Origin: Belnapia arida
GTDB taxonomy: Bacteria > Pseudomonadota > Alphaproteobacteria > Acetobacterales > Acetobacteraceae
Assembly: GCF_016773205.1 (NCBI RefSeq)
Contig: NZ_JAETWB010000012.1
Coordinates: 62,001 to 126,000, forward strand
Length of the DNA stretch: 64,000 nt
Direction: 5' to 3'
Each line of letters begins with the position of its first letter. Position 1 is the stretch's first letter. A model generated the notes under the pieces. That model was not told the origin of the DNA and made no database searches. It saw only the letters and a list, made by a program, of their open reading frames with translations. Of this stretch, positions 36,810 through 44,962 are shown piece after piece. A program made the position numbers and the translations under genes.

Positions 36810-36839
36810 ATGATCCGCGATCCGGTAATCGCAGATCAT
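36810..36839 (+). promoter_or_regulatory. Imperfect palindrome before the second MFS gene (likely operator)
   Basis: ATGATC-C-GCGAT (36810-36821), six central bases CCGGTA, then ATCGC-A-GATCAT (36828-36839). The arms match at 11 of 12 positions. It lies 23 bp upstream of the MFS start at 36863, where a repressor or activator would bind. No regulator gene is next to it, so the cognate protein is unknown. Confidence 0.55.
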
Positions 36840-36862
36840 GATCCTGAGGAGAATCCAGCGCC

Positions 36863-38191
36863 ATGGACGACATCGAGAAAACAACGATCCGCAAGGTGAT
36901 GTGGCGGCTGATGCCCTTCCTCTTCGTCTGCTACTTCGTCGCTTATCTCGACCGGGTGAATGTCGGCTTCGCCAAGTTGCAGATGAATGCGGCGCTCGGC
37001 CTTACGGAAGCCGCCTATGGCCTCGGCGCCGGACTGTTCTTCATCTCCTACTTCCTGCTCGAAGTCCCCTCCAACCTCGCCCTTGACCGCTTCGGCGCCC
37101 GGCTCTGGATCGCCCGGATCATGGTCACCTGGGGCATCGTCTCCGCCCTCTTCGCCTTCATCGGACCGATCTCGGCGATGACCGGCCTCTCCAACGAGTG
37201 GGTCTTCTACATCCTGCGCTTCGTGCTCGGCGCGGCGGAGGCCGGGTTCTTCCCGGGCATCATCTTCTACCTCACGCTCTGGTTCCCCTCCGTCTACCGT
37301 GCCCGCGTGGTCGCCCTCTTCATGCTGGCGATCCCCTTCTCCTCCATCGTCGGCGCCCCGGTCTCTGGCGCTCTTCTGAACCTGTCCGGCGGCGGCCTCG
37401 ATGGCTGGCAGTGGCTCTTCATCCTGGAGGCGATCCCCTCCATCCTGATGGCGGTCGGCGTCGTCTTGTACCTGACCGACCGCCCGGCCCAGGCAGGCTG
37501 GCTTGCGCCCGAGGAACGCAGCTGGCTTCAGGGGCGCCTCAACGCCGAGCACGAGCACAAGCAGGCAGCCGAGCATATCAGCATCGGCAAATCCCTCAGC
37601 GACCCGCGCGTGCTGGCCTGCGCCTTCGTCTATTTCTGCCTGAACGCGGCGAGCTACGGCGTCGCCTTCTTCCTCCCCACCATCGTCAAGGGCTTCGGGG
37701 TCAGCAACTTCGAGACGGGCCTGCTGGCCGCCCTGCCCTTCGTCTTCGGCGCCATCGGCATGGTGTTGCTCGGCCGCAACTCCGACCGCACGCTGAAGCG
37801 GCGCGAGCATGTCTGCTTCGCCATGATCCTGGCCGCGGTCGGCGTCGCAGGGGCGGCGCTCGTCTCCTCGCCCGTGCTGGTGCTGGGCCTGCTCTGCCTC
37901 AGCCAGATCGGCGTCTCGGCGACGCCGCCGCTGCTCTGGCCGATCCCGAGCGCCTTCCTCACCGGCACCTCGGCCGCGGCCGGGATCGCGGCGATCAACG
38001 CCATCGGCAACCTCTCCGGCTTCGCTGGCCCCTACCTGATGGGCTACCTGCGCGATGCGACCGGCAACTTCACTGCCGGCCTGCTTGTCCTCGGCGGCTG
38101 CACCCTGGTCGGCGGCCTGGTAGCCCTGACGCTGAAGGTAAGCACCCATCTCGAGACGGCCGCCACGGCCAAGACCGCGGCCGCGCTCTAA
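36863..38191 (+). CDS. MFS transporter of the anion:cation symporter type
   Basis: A 442-residue, 12-helix carrier of the ACS family, which imports organic anions such as phthalate, tartrate or hexuronates with protons. The family start is plain: FVCYFVAYLDRVNVGFAKLQ, then the motif-A loop LDRFGARLWIARIM and the helix-4 segment RFVLGAAEAGFFPGIIFYL. GAGGAGAATCC precedes the ATG. An operator-like palindrome lies upstream, and a strong hairpin starts 7 bp after the stop. The substrate is unknown. Confidence 0.9.
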   Translation: MDDIEKTTIRKVMWRLMPFLFVCYFVAYLDRVNVGFAKLQMNAALGLTEAAYGLGAGLFFISYFLLEVPSNLALDRFGARLWIARIMVTWGIVSALFAFIGPISAMTGLSNEWVFYILRFVLGAAEAGFFPGIIFYLTLWFPSVYRARVVALFMLAIPFSSIVGAPVSGALLNLSGGGLDGWQWLFILEAIPSILMAVGVVLYLTDRPAQAGWLAPEERSWLQGRLNAEHEHKQAAEHISIGKSLSDPRVLACAFVYFCLNAASYGVAFFLPTIVKGFGVSNFETGLLAALPFVFGAIGMVLLGRNSDRTLKRREHVCFAMILAAVGVAGAALVSSPVLVLGLLCLSQIGVSATPPLLWPIPSAFLTGTSAAAGIAAINAIGNLSGFAGPYLMGYLRDATGNFTAGLLVLGGCTLVGGLVALTLKVSTHLETAATAKTAAAL

Positions 38192-38197
38192 GGCAAG

Positions 38198-38227
38198 CTC
38201 CAATCAGATGGGATCATCTGATTGGAG
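38198..38227. repeat. Perfect 13-bp inverted repeat after the MFS gene
   Basis: CTCCAATCAGATG (38198-38210), loop GGAT, CATCTGATTGGAG (38215-38227): a perfect 13-bp stem. It can act as terminator for the MFS gene, though no T-run follows. It is paired with a second large hairpin 23 bp further on. Confidence 0.75.
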
Positions 38228-38250
38228 TAATCCGCTCGGCAGACCAAAAA

Positions 38251-38296
38251 GTTGGAGCAGAGTCCGTGAGCCAGCGCGAACGGACTCCGCTCCAAC
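38251..38296. repeat. 17-bp inverted repeat with one mismatch
   Basis: GTTGGAGCAGAGTCCGT (38251-38267) faces ACGGACTCCGCTCCAAC (38280-38296) across a 12-base loop, with one G-T pair. Together with the hairpin at 38198 it forms a two-hairpin unit, both with TTGGAG/CTCCAA ends. This looks like an interspersed palindromic element rather than a plain terminator. Confidence 0.7.
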
Positions 38297-38327
38297 TGCG
38301 GCCCATAGGTCTGTAGGAGTGCGGTAG

Positions 38328-38393
38328 TGGCGGAGGGGATGGGATTCGAACCCACGGTAGAGGTTGACCCCCTACAACGGTTTAGCAAACCGT
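38328..38393 (-). other. 3' portion of tRNA-Ser(GCT): probable island attachment site
   Basis: Read on the minus strand, this holds an anticodon arm (ACGGT stem, loop TTGCTAA with anticodon GCT, ACCGT stem). The long serine variable arm (about GTAGGGG...CCTCTAC), the T arm with GGTTCGAATCC, the 3' acceptor strand and CCA follow. The 5' acceptor strand and D arm are missing; upstream sequence does not resemble them. So it is not a working tRNA but the segment that tyrosine integrases usually duplicate. Its orientation puts the chromosome on the left and the inserted DNA on the right. An intact tRNA-Ser copy should exist outside the window. Confidence 0.8.
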
Positions 38394-38471
38394 GCTGTCA
38401 GCGTTGAAGCCCCTGCTGACCTTGATCTTATTGAGATTTAGCAGCGCGAAGAACGCGAACAAAATGCGAAC

Positions 38472-39081
38472 ATGCGGCGTAAGGTGCCACAACGGGGACC
38501 ACAAACCCATAGTTGGGAGCGCTTGCCGAACGTCGCGCAGGAACGCGGGATCGCGCTCGGCATGACCTTCATCGATGGCACGACCACCCGCGCCAACCCG
38601 AATGCGACGGGGCAGAAAAAGGGGGATGCGATAGCGGGGAGCAAGATGTGCGCGAGGCACTTGGCCGATCTCACGGTGGCTACGGCACCAAGGCCTGCGT
38701 GATCGCCGATGGCGCTGGCCAGGCGGTTACCCTTGCTCTGGTATTGGGCCAAGCGTACGATTTGTCCACGGTGCCAGGTCTGCTCGGTTGCTTGCCATAC
38801 GTGCCCGGCTAGGTCGTCGGCGACTGCGGCTTTGCCTCCCACGCCTTTCGCAAGCGCATCTGGGCCATGGGCGCCCGACCTGCGATTCCGTCCGACGCTC
38901 CGATGCCGAGGTCGCCTGCCCGAACTGGATCTACGCGAACTAACACCTAGTCGATACCCTTTGGGCACGTCTGAAAGAGTGGCAAGCTGTCGCCAGACGC
39001 GACGAGAAGACCGCGCGCTCCTTCCTCGGTGTGCTCTGCCACGCTGCAGCAGCCAATTGGATCATAGTCATCAAGGCCTAA
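38472..39081 (+). mobile_element. IS5-family transposase remnant, frameshifted
   Basis: Pieces of an IS5-type DDE transposase appear in order but in different frames. First come GMTFIDGTTTRANPNATGQ and KKGD. Then EALGRSHGGYGTKACVIADG and LVLGQAYDLSTVPGLL. After a TAG at 38810, VGDCGFASHAFRKRIWAMGA continues. Finally NWIYAN, a TAA at 38941, HLVDTLWARLKEWQAVA and the end IIVIKA with TAA at 39079-39081. At least two frameshifts and two stops make it inactive. Terminal inverted repeats were not found. It sits directly beside the tRNA fragment. Confidence 0.8.
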
Positions 39082-39323
39082 CAGACTTTTGCCTTTCGCA
39101 GGTAGCAACTTGGACTAGCCCCCTGCGGAAGGACGTCGCCACCTGATTTGTTTCAGACGCCCAGAACGGAACGGTACAATCATATGAGCATCATGTGGTT
39201 GCAGTCTCAGCTAAGCTGCAGCTGGCCATGTGGATTGGCCTTGTTGAACAAAGCCTTTGGGGGGCTGCGCCCTCTAAAGAATTGGGACATCTATTCCACA
39301 CGCACCCATGTGAGGGTTTCCAC

Positions 39324-39494
39324 ATGACCATCTTCCAATCGCTAATGTTCCTGGCGCTGTTTGTCCCCGTGGTGGCCATTGCGATTCAAACAGTCTTGGA
39401 GGCGCGCCGCGACCCTGAACACGAACGGCCAATGATAACTGGCGAAACTTGGGGCACTGGCGATTTCGGGGGCGGTGGTGGCGGCGGTAATTAA
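39324..39494 (+). CDS. Small membrane protein with glycine-rich tail
   Basis: A 56-residue protein: one hydrophobic helix (IFQSLMFLALFVPVVAIAIQ), a charged segment (LEARRDPEHERP) and a tail ending GDFGGGGGGGN. GAGGG stands nine bases before the ATG at 39324; the longer frame from 39195 has no better start. GC is lower than in the backbone. No family is recognised. Confidence 0.6.
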   Translation: MTIFQSLMFLALFVPVVAIAIQTVLEARRDPEHERPMITGETWGTGDFGGGGGGGN

Positions 39495-39701
39495 CGGGCG
39501 ATAAGCCTCCAGCACGCCGTTATCAAAGACGACCTTCCCTTACTGACGTTCCATTCGCCGCATGTTACTGCCTTTACATCAGGCTACGTCAATTAAACTG
39601 CAAAATTCGACCTCTACAGGCATTTGACGAACGCCTGGATGGTCAGACTTCTATCATGACAGCTTTGACAGCCACTCAGCTGTCCCCTCCGGAGTAACCA
39701 C

Positions 39702-39842
39702 ATGGACTTCGGAACCTGGATTTCAGAAATCGAAGCTCTTGTGACCTTCGACGTTGATGCAGAGTTGTGGCGGAAGTATTTCGACGCTGGGCTGACACCT
39801 ATTAGAGCCATTGAACAAAACGGCATCGATGAGGAAGTCTGA
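39702..39842 (+). CDS. Small hypothetical protein, 46 residues
   Basis: A short frame with GGAG nine bases before its ATG. The product begins MDFGTWISEIEALVTFDVDA and continues ELWRKYFDAGLTPIRAIEQN. It is acidic with a tryptophan-rich start, and the WRKYFDAGLTP stretch recalls small accessory proteins often seen on phages and plasmids, although I cannot name a family. The 200 bp before it show no gene. Not detected by a length cut-off of 60 residues. Confidence 0.55.
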   Translation: MDFGTWISEIEALVTFDVDAELWRKYFDAGLTPIRAIEQNGIDEEV

Positions 39843-39939
39843 AAGCTTTTTTGAGCGGATGTAGCCGGAGGAGTGGCTCAAAAATCAGCAGTTAATTTAG
39901 ATAGAGGCCAACCGGACTTTCAATGCCGTGGAGGAAACC

Positions 39940-40803
39940 ATGGTTCCGCATATCCGTCCTGCCATGGAGGCCGACGCCAATGAGGTTGGCCGTATTATGC
40001 ATGACGCGTTCCGGGGAGTTGCCGAAGCGCACGGCTTCCATCCAGACCTCGAGAGTGTTGAAGAGGCGGCAAATGTCGCAGCGATGTTCATCGCGTCTCC
40101 GACTATATTTGGCGTAGTTGCGGAACATGATGGCCAAATTATCGGCTCCAACTTTTTGGCCGAAGGCGACCCAGTCCGTACGGTTGTCACGCTGACGATC
40201 GAGCCGCGGTTCCAGGGCCGTGGTGTCGGCCGCATGTTAATGGAGGCCGTACTAGAGCGCGCCAGAAGTGCCGCAAGCGTGCGTCTTGTCGCTGATGCCT
40301 TTAATATCCGCTCTGTGCCGCTTTATGCTTCGATGGGTTTCGAGGTCAAAGAACCTTTGCTGCTCATGCGCGGCACGCCGCAGAGCGGAACATCGTCTGG
40401 CTATGTGACTCGCCCACTTAGCGCCGATGACGTCGCCGCTTGTGAGAAACTCGCGAAGAAAGTTTATGGCACGGTACGCACTTCGGAACTACAGGATGCC
40501 GTAAAGCTCTTCAAGCCTTTCGTTGCTGAAAAGGATCGCAAAATCTGCGCCTACTTATCGTCAGCGGGCTTGTGGTTAGCCAATCATGGCATCGCGGAAA
40601 CTGAGGCTGACATGAGAGCGCTTATCGCGGGCACGTCGGCATTGACCGGCGAGCCAATTTCATTTTTGCTCCCTGTACGGCAAGCCAGCCTATTCCAATG
40701 GTGCATATGCGAGGGATTTCGCGTGGTGAAGCCGATGCTGCTCATGTCGAAAGGTGAGTACGTCGAGCCGAATGGGGTTTGGTTTCCTTCTGTTTCTTAT
40801 TGA
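39940..40803 (+). CDS. GNAT-family N-acetyltransferase, two-domain
   Basis: A 287-residue acetyl-CoA-dependent transferase. The N-terminal GNAT domain (5-150) has the acetyl-CoA loop R-F-Q-G-R-G-V-G-R and the ADAFNIRSVPLYASMGFEV segment. The second half (about 150-287) ends MLLMSKGEYVEPNGVWFPSV, resembling a degenerate GNAT tail. GGAGG lies five bases before the ATG at 39940. GC is clearly lower than in the backbone, which suggests transfer. The acceptor is unknown. Confidence 0.85.
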   Translation: MVPHIRPAMEADANEVGRIMHDAFRGVAEAHGFHPDLESVEEAANVAAMFIASPTIFGVVAEHDGQIIGSNFLAEGDPVRTVVTLTIEPRFQGRGVGRMLMEAVLERARSAASVRLVADAFNIRSVPLYASMGFEVKEPLLLMRGTPQSGTSSGYVTRPLSADDVAACEKLAKKVYGTVRTSELQDAVKLFKPFVAEKDRKICAYLSSAGLWLANHGIAETEADMRALIAGTSALTGEPISFLLPVRQASLFQWCICEGFRVVKPMLLMSKGEYVEPNGVWFPSVSY

Positions 40804-41029
40804 ACTGCGGAGCCAGCGCCGAAGCCAAGGCGTGTTGATGGGTTCAGATTGGGGGCACGCTCGTTGGCGGTGCGAGTCGAGCAGACCGGCATCGGACGAA
40901 AACAGTCAATCTCGTAGGACGCTAGCGGCGTAGGGGACGAGAAGGCGAACGGACTGTTTAGGCCAGAGCGAGGCGGCTTCAGGTGGGCCATGGCTGCAGC
41001 AGCGGTAAGAGCGAAGAAGGTGCAGCGTC

Positions 41030-41851
41030 TCAAAAAACCACCTCCACATGTCCGCCCAACCGGCATCCTGGACCTTCCGGATCACACCGTACGCGGATCT
41101 CGCTTGGGCGACCCATGGCCTCTCCTTGACGGACGATCAGTCCCGCCTTCGGCGCGCAAAGGCCATAGAACAGCGCAGCAGCGGCGATGCCCGTCGCCGC
41201 ATCCTCCGGATAACCGGAGTTGCGTGGGAACTGCCGAGCGTGGACGGCACCGCCCTGCCCCGCCGCGTAGGGATAGAGGCCGGTGGAGCCGATCGCCTCG
41301 CATGCCGCACGCACCAGTGCTGGGTCTGGTCTCAAGGCATGGAGCCGCGCGAGGTCGGCCAGCGGTACGAGCGTTTTCACCCGGCTCGTGGAGGCGTTCA
41401 GCACCGCAGCGGCCGGACTGAGTTCCGCTTCCGCCATGCCAAGGGCGGCCAGCACGGCGCCGACATCCGTGACCGGTTCCACCCGGCCCGGCGGCTGGGT
41501 GATCTCGACGGAACCGTCCGCCGCGAAGAGGGCCCGCACTGGCCCGGACAGCGTCTCAATGCGAATTGCGGCACCCAGGGCCTGACCTCGGGAGCGCAGG
41601 AGCCAGGCCGCCCCGAGGGTTGCATGGCCGCACATCTCCATTTCGTGCTCGGGGACGAAGAAGCGGAAGCGGAAGTCGGCCGAGATAGGATTTTCTGGCG
41701 GAAGGACAAAGCCGCTCTCGTGCCCATGAGCGGCGGCCAAGGCCCGCATGTCCTGGGCATCCATGCCGCTGGCGTCGAGCACGATGGGACATGGATTGCC
41801 GCCTCCCGGCCCTGCCGGGAATACGGAGAGGTTGATCGGAGATCGCTGCAT
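41030..41851 (-). CDS. PhzF family isomerase/epimerase
   Basis: A 273-residue protein of the phenazine-biosynthesis-like PhzF family. It has two similar lobes, each with a GxxxxxGHATLG-type motif (EMCGHATLGAAWLL) and EDAATGIAAAAL. The catalytic glutamate is E45 in GHESGFVLPP, the position known from PhzF. These enzymes isomerise or epimerise small acids; no phenazine genes are present. It is adjacent to, and transcribed with, an AraC regulator on the same strand. Confidence 0.9.
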   Translation of the reverse strand: MQRSPINLSVFPAGPGGGNPCPIVLDASGMDAQDMRALAAAHGHESGFVLPPENPISADFRFRFFVPEHEMEMCGHATLGAAWLLRSRGQALGAAIRIETLSGPVRALFAADGSVEITQPPGRVEPVTDVGAVLAALGMAEAELSPAAAVLNASTSRVKTLVPLADLARLHALRPDPALVRAACEAIGSTGLYPYAAGQGGAVHARQFPRNSGYPEDAATGIAAAALFYGLCAPKAGLIVRQGEAMGRPSEIRVRCDPEGPGCRLGGHVEVVF

Positions 41852-41899
41852 GGGCTTACCCTGCCGCGCTGACGCGGAACATGCGCGCCCGATCGGGCC

Positions 41900-42658
41900 C
41901 TATTTCGTGCCGAATCGGGCCTCGGAAGGAGCCTTGCCGGTGTGCTGGCGGAAGAGACGAGCGAGGTGCGAAGAGGAGGTCAGCCCCACCGCATGGGTGG
42001 CCGCCAAAACGCTCTGGCCCGCGCCGATACGTCGCGTCGCCTCCCGGACCCGCAGCGCGCCGAGGTAGTCCGCGATGCTGGTGCCTAGGTGGCGCCGAAA
42101 CAGCCGCGTCATCTGGCGGCGGGACAGGCCGAAGCGTGTTGCGAGCTCGTCAAGCGCGTGCGGCTCGTGCAGCCGGGTGCGCAGATGCTCCGCGATGGCC
42201 TGGACCACAGCCGCACCGTGCTGCGCGGAGGCAGGCTCTGGACCTGTCTCGACAGCCTCCTCCAGCAATAGACGCTCGGCGAGGCGGGCGCGGCCGGACC
42301 CGTCCGGCAGGGCGTCCCGGTAGGCAAGCAGCGGCAGCATCGTGGGCGGCAACAGGCCGAGCTGCCAGCCTTGCCGGGCGGGGAGCCAGCGCCCGAACCG
42401 CGGGCCTTGTGCGTAGAGGACGATGTGCCGGTGCGCAGTTTCCGCAGCCCGGGTGCGGTGGCCGACATCGGGCGCGACGAGGAGCACTTCGCCGGGGCGG
42501 ATTGGCGTAGGGGCGTGCTGCCCTTCCATCTCGAACAGCATCAGTCCCTGCCGAGGGAGCAGCAGCATGCCACAGTCATGCGCATGCCAATCTGTGGCGT
42601 AACCAGGCACGGCAACCGTGCTGGCCGCCCATTCGGCTTGGTTCAGGGCGAAGACCAT
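41900..42658 (-). CDS. AraC-family transcriptional regulator
   Basis: A 252-residue regulator. The N-terminal cupin-like sensor includes PGYATDWHAHDCGMLLLPRQ and PGEVLLVAPDVGH. The C-terminal double helix-turn-helix includes ALDELATRFGLSRRQMTRLF and VGLTSSSHLARLFRQHTGKA. It lies 48 bp upstream of phzF on the same strand and probably controls it. The upstream gap would hold its promoter. Confidence 0.9.
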   Translation of the reverse strand: MVFALNQAEWAASTVAVPGYATDWHAHDCGMLLLPRQGLMLFEMEGQHAPTPIRPGEVLLVAPDVGHRTRAAETAHRHIVLYAQGPRFGRWLPARQGWQLGLLPPTMLPLLAYRDALPDGSGRARLAERLLLEEAVETGPEPASAQHGAAVVQAIAEHLRTRLHEPHALDELATRFGLSRRQMTRLFRRHLGTSIADYLGALRVREATRRIGAGQSVLAATHAVGLTSSSHLARLFRQHTGKAPSEARFGTK

Positions 42659-43151
42659 GTCTCTCCATACCGGAGCGTGACCATTGTCAGCGAAGGAAAA
42701 GAAATAGTGAGCCTGCCCACAACGTCCGGAAGCCTACCGGAATGTGCCTCTCCCACCCGCTGGCGGTATTTCCGGTTTGAGGTGCGACGTGGGCCCGCAG
42801 TGCAGGATCTGCGCTAGATCGCTGCACCAACAGGCGACACTATGGTGCATCGAGCAACATGCCGGGTCGGCATCCCAAACACTACATGAGACCTGCTACG
42901 AATTCGTTGGGCCGCTTTGGGCCCGCAGCCGTCGAGCGAGCCTTCGAAATTGACGTCTGCCTCCGTACGGCCGGACGCAAAATCGGCCAGGCGCTTTCAG
43001 CTATACCCAGTTGCGGCAGCTCTGCGCCCATCTTGGCCTTTCAGCCTGAGCCCCTCGCTCATCCATAGCGGACATCACTAGGAAAGAGCGCATCGGTTAT
43101 TCGGAAAAACCCGGCTTCCGAACGTTTGCGCAGGCGAGCAGGACGGGTACA
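42659..43151. other. 493-bp gap without a recognised gene
   Basis: No frame here has a convincing start, codon bias or family match. It contains the promoter side of the AraC gene at its left and a small hairpin at 43100-43122 near its right. It may be a remnant region. Confidence 0.4.
43100..43122 (-). terminator. Hairpin downstream of the SMP-30 gene
   Basis: TTCGGAA (43100-43106) pairs with TTCCGAA (43116-43122); on the minus strand the loop side carries a T-run. It lies 30 bp past the stop of the minus-strand SMP-30 gene, a suitable place for a terminator. Confidence 0.5.
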
Positions 43152-44183
43152 TCACCGGTGCGAGTAGAGCGGCAGGGCCTGCGCGAACGCCTCCGCGTGG
43201 AAGATCGTCGCACCTTGCCCGCCCTCTCCGTCGTTCGTCACGACGTAAAGGTCGTTGCTGCCGGGCCTAATGGCCATGCTGGTGGAACGCAGGTTGTGGC
43301 CCTCCTCCCGGCCCGGCAGCAGCACCTGGCCGATGGGGATGCCGTTCCTGTTGAAAGCCAGTACCCGACCCTGGCTGTACATCGCCACGTAGAGATTGCC
43401 GTCGGCGTCGGCGCGCATCGAGTCCGGCGCAGGGCCGGTGAAGTGGTAGGCGATGGCCGTGCCGAACGGCGTGACCGTCGTCGCGTCCGCCAGCTCGACC
43501 CGGTGCAAGAGGTTCCTGCTGAACTCCGTGGCCCATAGCTCCTTGCCGTCCGGGCTAAGCGCGACGCCGTTCGCCATGGCGAGGTGCGGCAGCACGGACG
43601 TGATCGTCCTGAGATCAGGCGAGACGTAGTAGACACCGCCCTTCGGGTCGGTCGAGGCGCCCCGGAAGTCGGTGAAGTAGAGGCCGCCCCGGGCGTCGAA
43701 GACCAGATCGTTCGGCATGTAACCTGCCTCTGGCGGAACGACCACCTGCATCCCCGAGCCGTCCGGTTGCACCGCGACATCGGCGCCGACGCTCTTGGCG
43801 AAGTCCAGGGCCGCGATGAAGATGCGGCCGTCCCTGTGAACCGCGAGACCACCAGGACCGAGCTGGTCCAGTCTGACGACGGTGGAGAGCCGCCTGTCGG
43901 GCGTCAGGCGGAGCACGCGCCCGCCGCCCACGTCGCAAAAGAGCAGGTTGCCGTCGCGGTCGAAGGCTGGGCCCTCGAGGACCAGCCCCGTGTCGAACAC
44001 CTTGAACCAGGGTTCCGCCACCACGGTCTGGAGGCCGCGCTGGGACGGCGGGATCGGAACGGCCCCGCGCGTCTGCGCGTCGTAGCGGAGCGCCGGGACA
44101 GACCCGCCGCCCTGCTGGGCATGGTCGACCGAGGCCATGCATGCGCAAACGAGCGCCACCAACAGGCGCCAGGGCGTGGTCAC
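43152..44183 (-). CDS. Exported SMP-30/gluconolactonase/LRE family protein
   Basis: A 343-residue protein with a Sec signal peptide (TTPWRLLVALVCACMASVDH then AQ) and a six-bladed propeller. Motifs include EGPAFDRDGNLLFCDVGGGR, PNDLVFDARGGLYFTDFRG, and LAMANGVALSPDGKELWATE, with metal-binding E, N and D in the expected places. Such enzymes open lactones. The GTG at 44183 overlaps the SDR stop by four bases (GTGA), so the two are coupled. Its periplasmic location is unusual for the family. Confidence 0.85.
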   Translation of the reverse strand: MTTPWRLLVALVCACMASVDHAQQGGGSVPALRYDAQTRGAVPIPPSQRGLQTVVAEPWFKVFDTGLVLEGPAFDRDGNLLFCDVGGGRVLRLTPDRRLSTVVRLDQLGPGGLAVHRDGRIFIAALDFAKSVGADVAVQPDGSGMQVVVPPEAGYMPNDLVFDARGGLYFTDFRGASTDPKGGVYYVSPDLRTITSVLPHLAMANGVALSPDGKELWATEFSRNLLHRVELADATTVTPFGTAIAYHFTGPAPDSMRADADGNLYVAMYSQGRVLAFNRNGIPIGQVLLPGREEGHNLRSTSMAIRPGSNDLYVVTNDGEGGQGATIFHAEAFAQALPLYSHR

Positions 44184-44947
44184 GGCACGGTCATCCCGCC
44201 GTCCACGGTGATGGCCTGGCCGACGACGTAGCTCGCCCCCGGGCTGCACAGCCACAGGACGGCCGCGGCGATTTCCTCGGGCCTGCCCGCACGGCCAATG
44301 GGCACGTTCTTCGCAATCTCGGCGTAGGCATGCTCGTTCCCGGCGACGACATCACGGGCGACCTGGGTGTCGATCAGGCCGGGGTTCACCGCGTTCACGC
44401 GGATGCCGCGCTTGACGTACTCCAGGGCGGCCGTGCGCGTCAGGCCGACGACACCGTGCTTGGAGGCGATGTAGGAGCCGATGCCGGGGTTGCCGGTCAG
44501 CGCGCCGACAGAGGCGTTGTTGACGATCGCGCCGCTGCCCTGGCGCTCCATCTGCCGCAGTTCGTGCTTCATGCAACTCCAGACGCCGCGCAGGTTGACC
44601 CCAATGACACGGTCCCACTCCTCGCGCGTGCTGTCGGCGGTCGAGGCGATGTGGGCCATGACGCCTGCGTTGTTGAACGCGGCGTCGAGGCGGCCGAACT
44701 CGGCGACGGTGCGGTCCACCATGGCCGCCACCTGGGCGTCGTCGCTGACGTCGCAGGTGACGGCGATCGCCTTGTGACCGGCGGCGGCCAGCTTCTGCGC
44801 GGCCGCTGTCACCGCTTCCTCCTTAACGTCCGCGAGCACCAAGGCAGCGCCTGCCTCGGCGAAAGCGCTGGCGGCGGCCAGCCCCATGCCGGAACTGGCG
44901 CCAGTGACGAGGGCAACTTGCCCCTTGAAGTCGTAGGTCGGGTTCAT
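44180..44947 (-). CDS. SDR-family oxidoreductase
   Basis: A 255-residue classical short-chain dehydrogenase. The cofactor loop is VTGASSGMGLAAASAFAEAG, then NNAGV, catalytic S in VNNASVGALTG and Y-x3-K in SYIASKHGVVG. The C-terminus ends ITVDGGMTVP. Weak AAGAAG precedes the ATG. It is a close relative of the broken SDR just upstream, and is coupled to the SMP-30 gene. Its substrate is unknown. Confidence 0.9.
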   Translation of the reverse strand: MNPTYDFKGQVALVTGASSGMGLAAASAFAEAGAALVLADVKEEAVTAAAQKLAAAGHKAIAVTCDVSDDAQVAAMVDRTVAEFGRLDAAFNNAGVMAHIASTADSTREEWDRVIGVNLRGVWSCMKHELRQMERQGSGAIVNNASVGALTGNPGIGSYIASKHGVVGLTRTAALEYVKRGIRVNAVNPGLIDTQVARDVVAGNEHAYAEIAKNVPIGRAGRPEEIAAAVLWLCSPGASYVVGQAITVDGGMTVP

Positions 44948-44962
44948 CTTCTTGTCGCTCGA

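Noticed and set aside
36836-38203. 455-residue minus-strand frame
   Set aside because: Antisense to the MFS symporter gene; strongly acidic and glycine-rich without domains.
38328-38393. A functional tRNA-Ser gene
   Set aside because: The 5' acceptor strand and D arm are missing, so it cannot fold into a tRNA.
42744-43068. Two overlapping 69-residue plus-strand frames
   Set aside because: No ribosome sites, no family and no codon bias.
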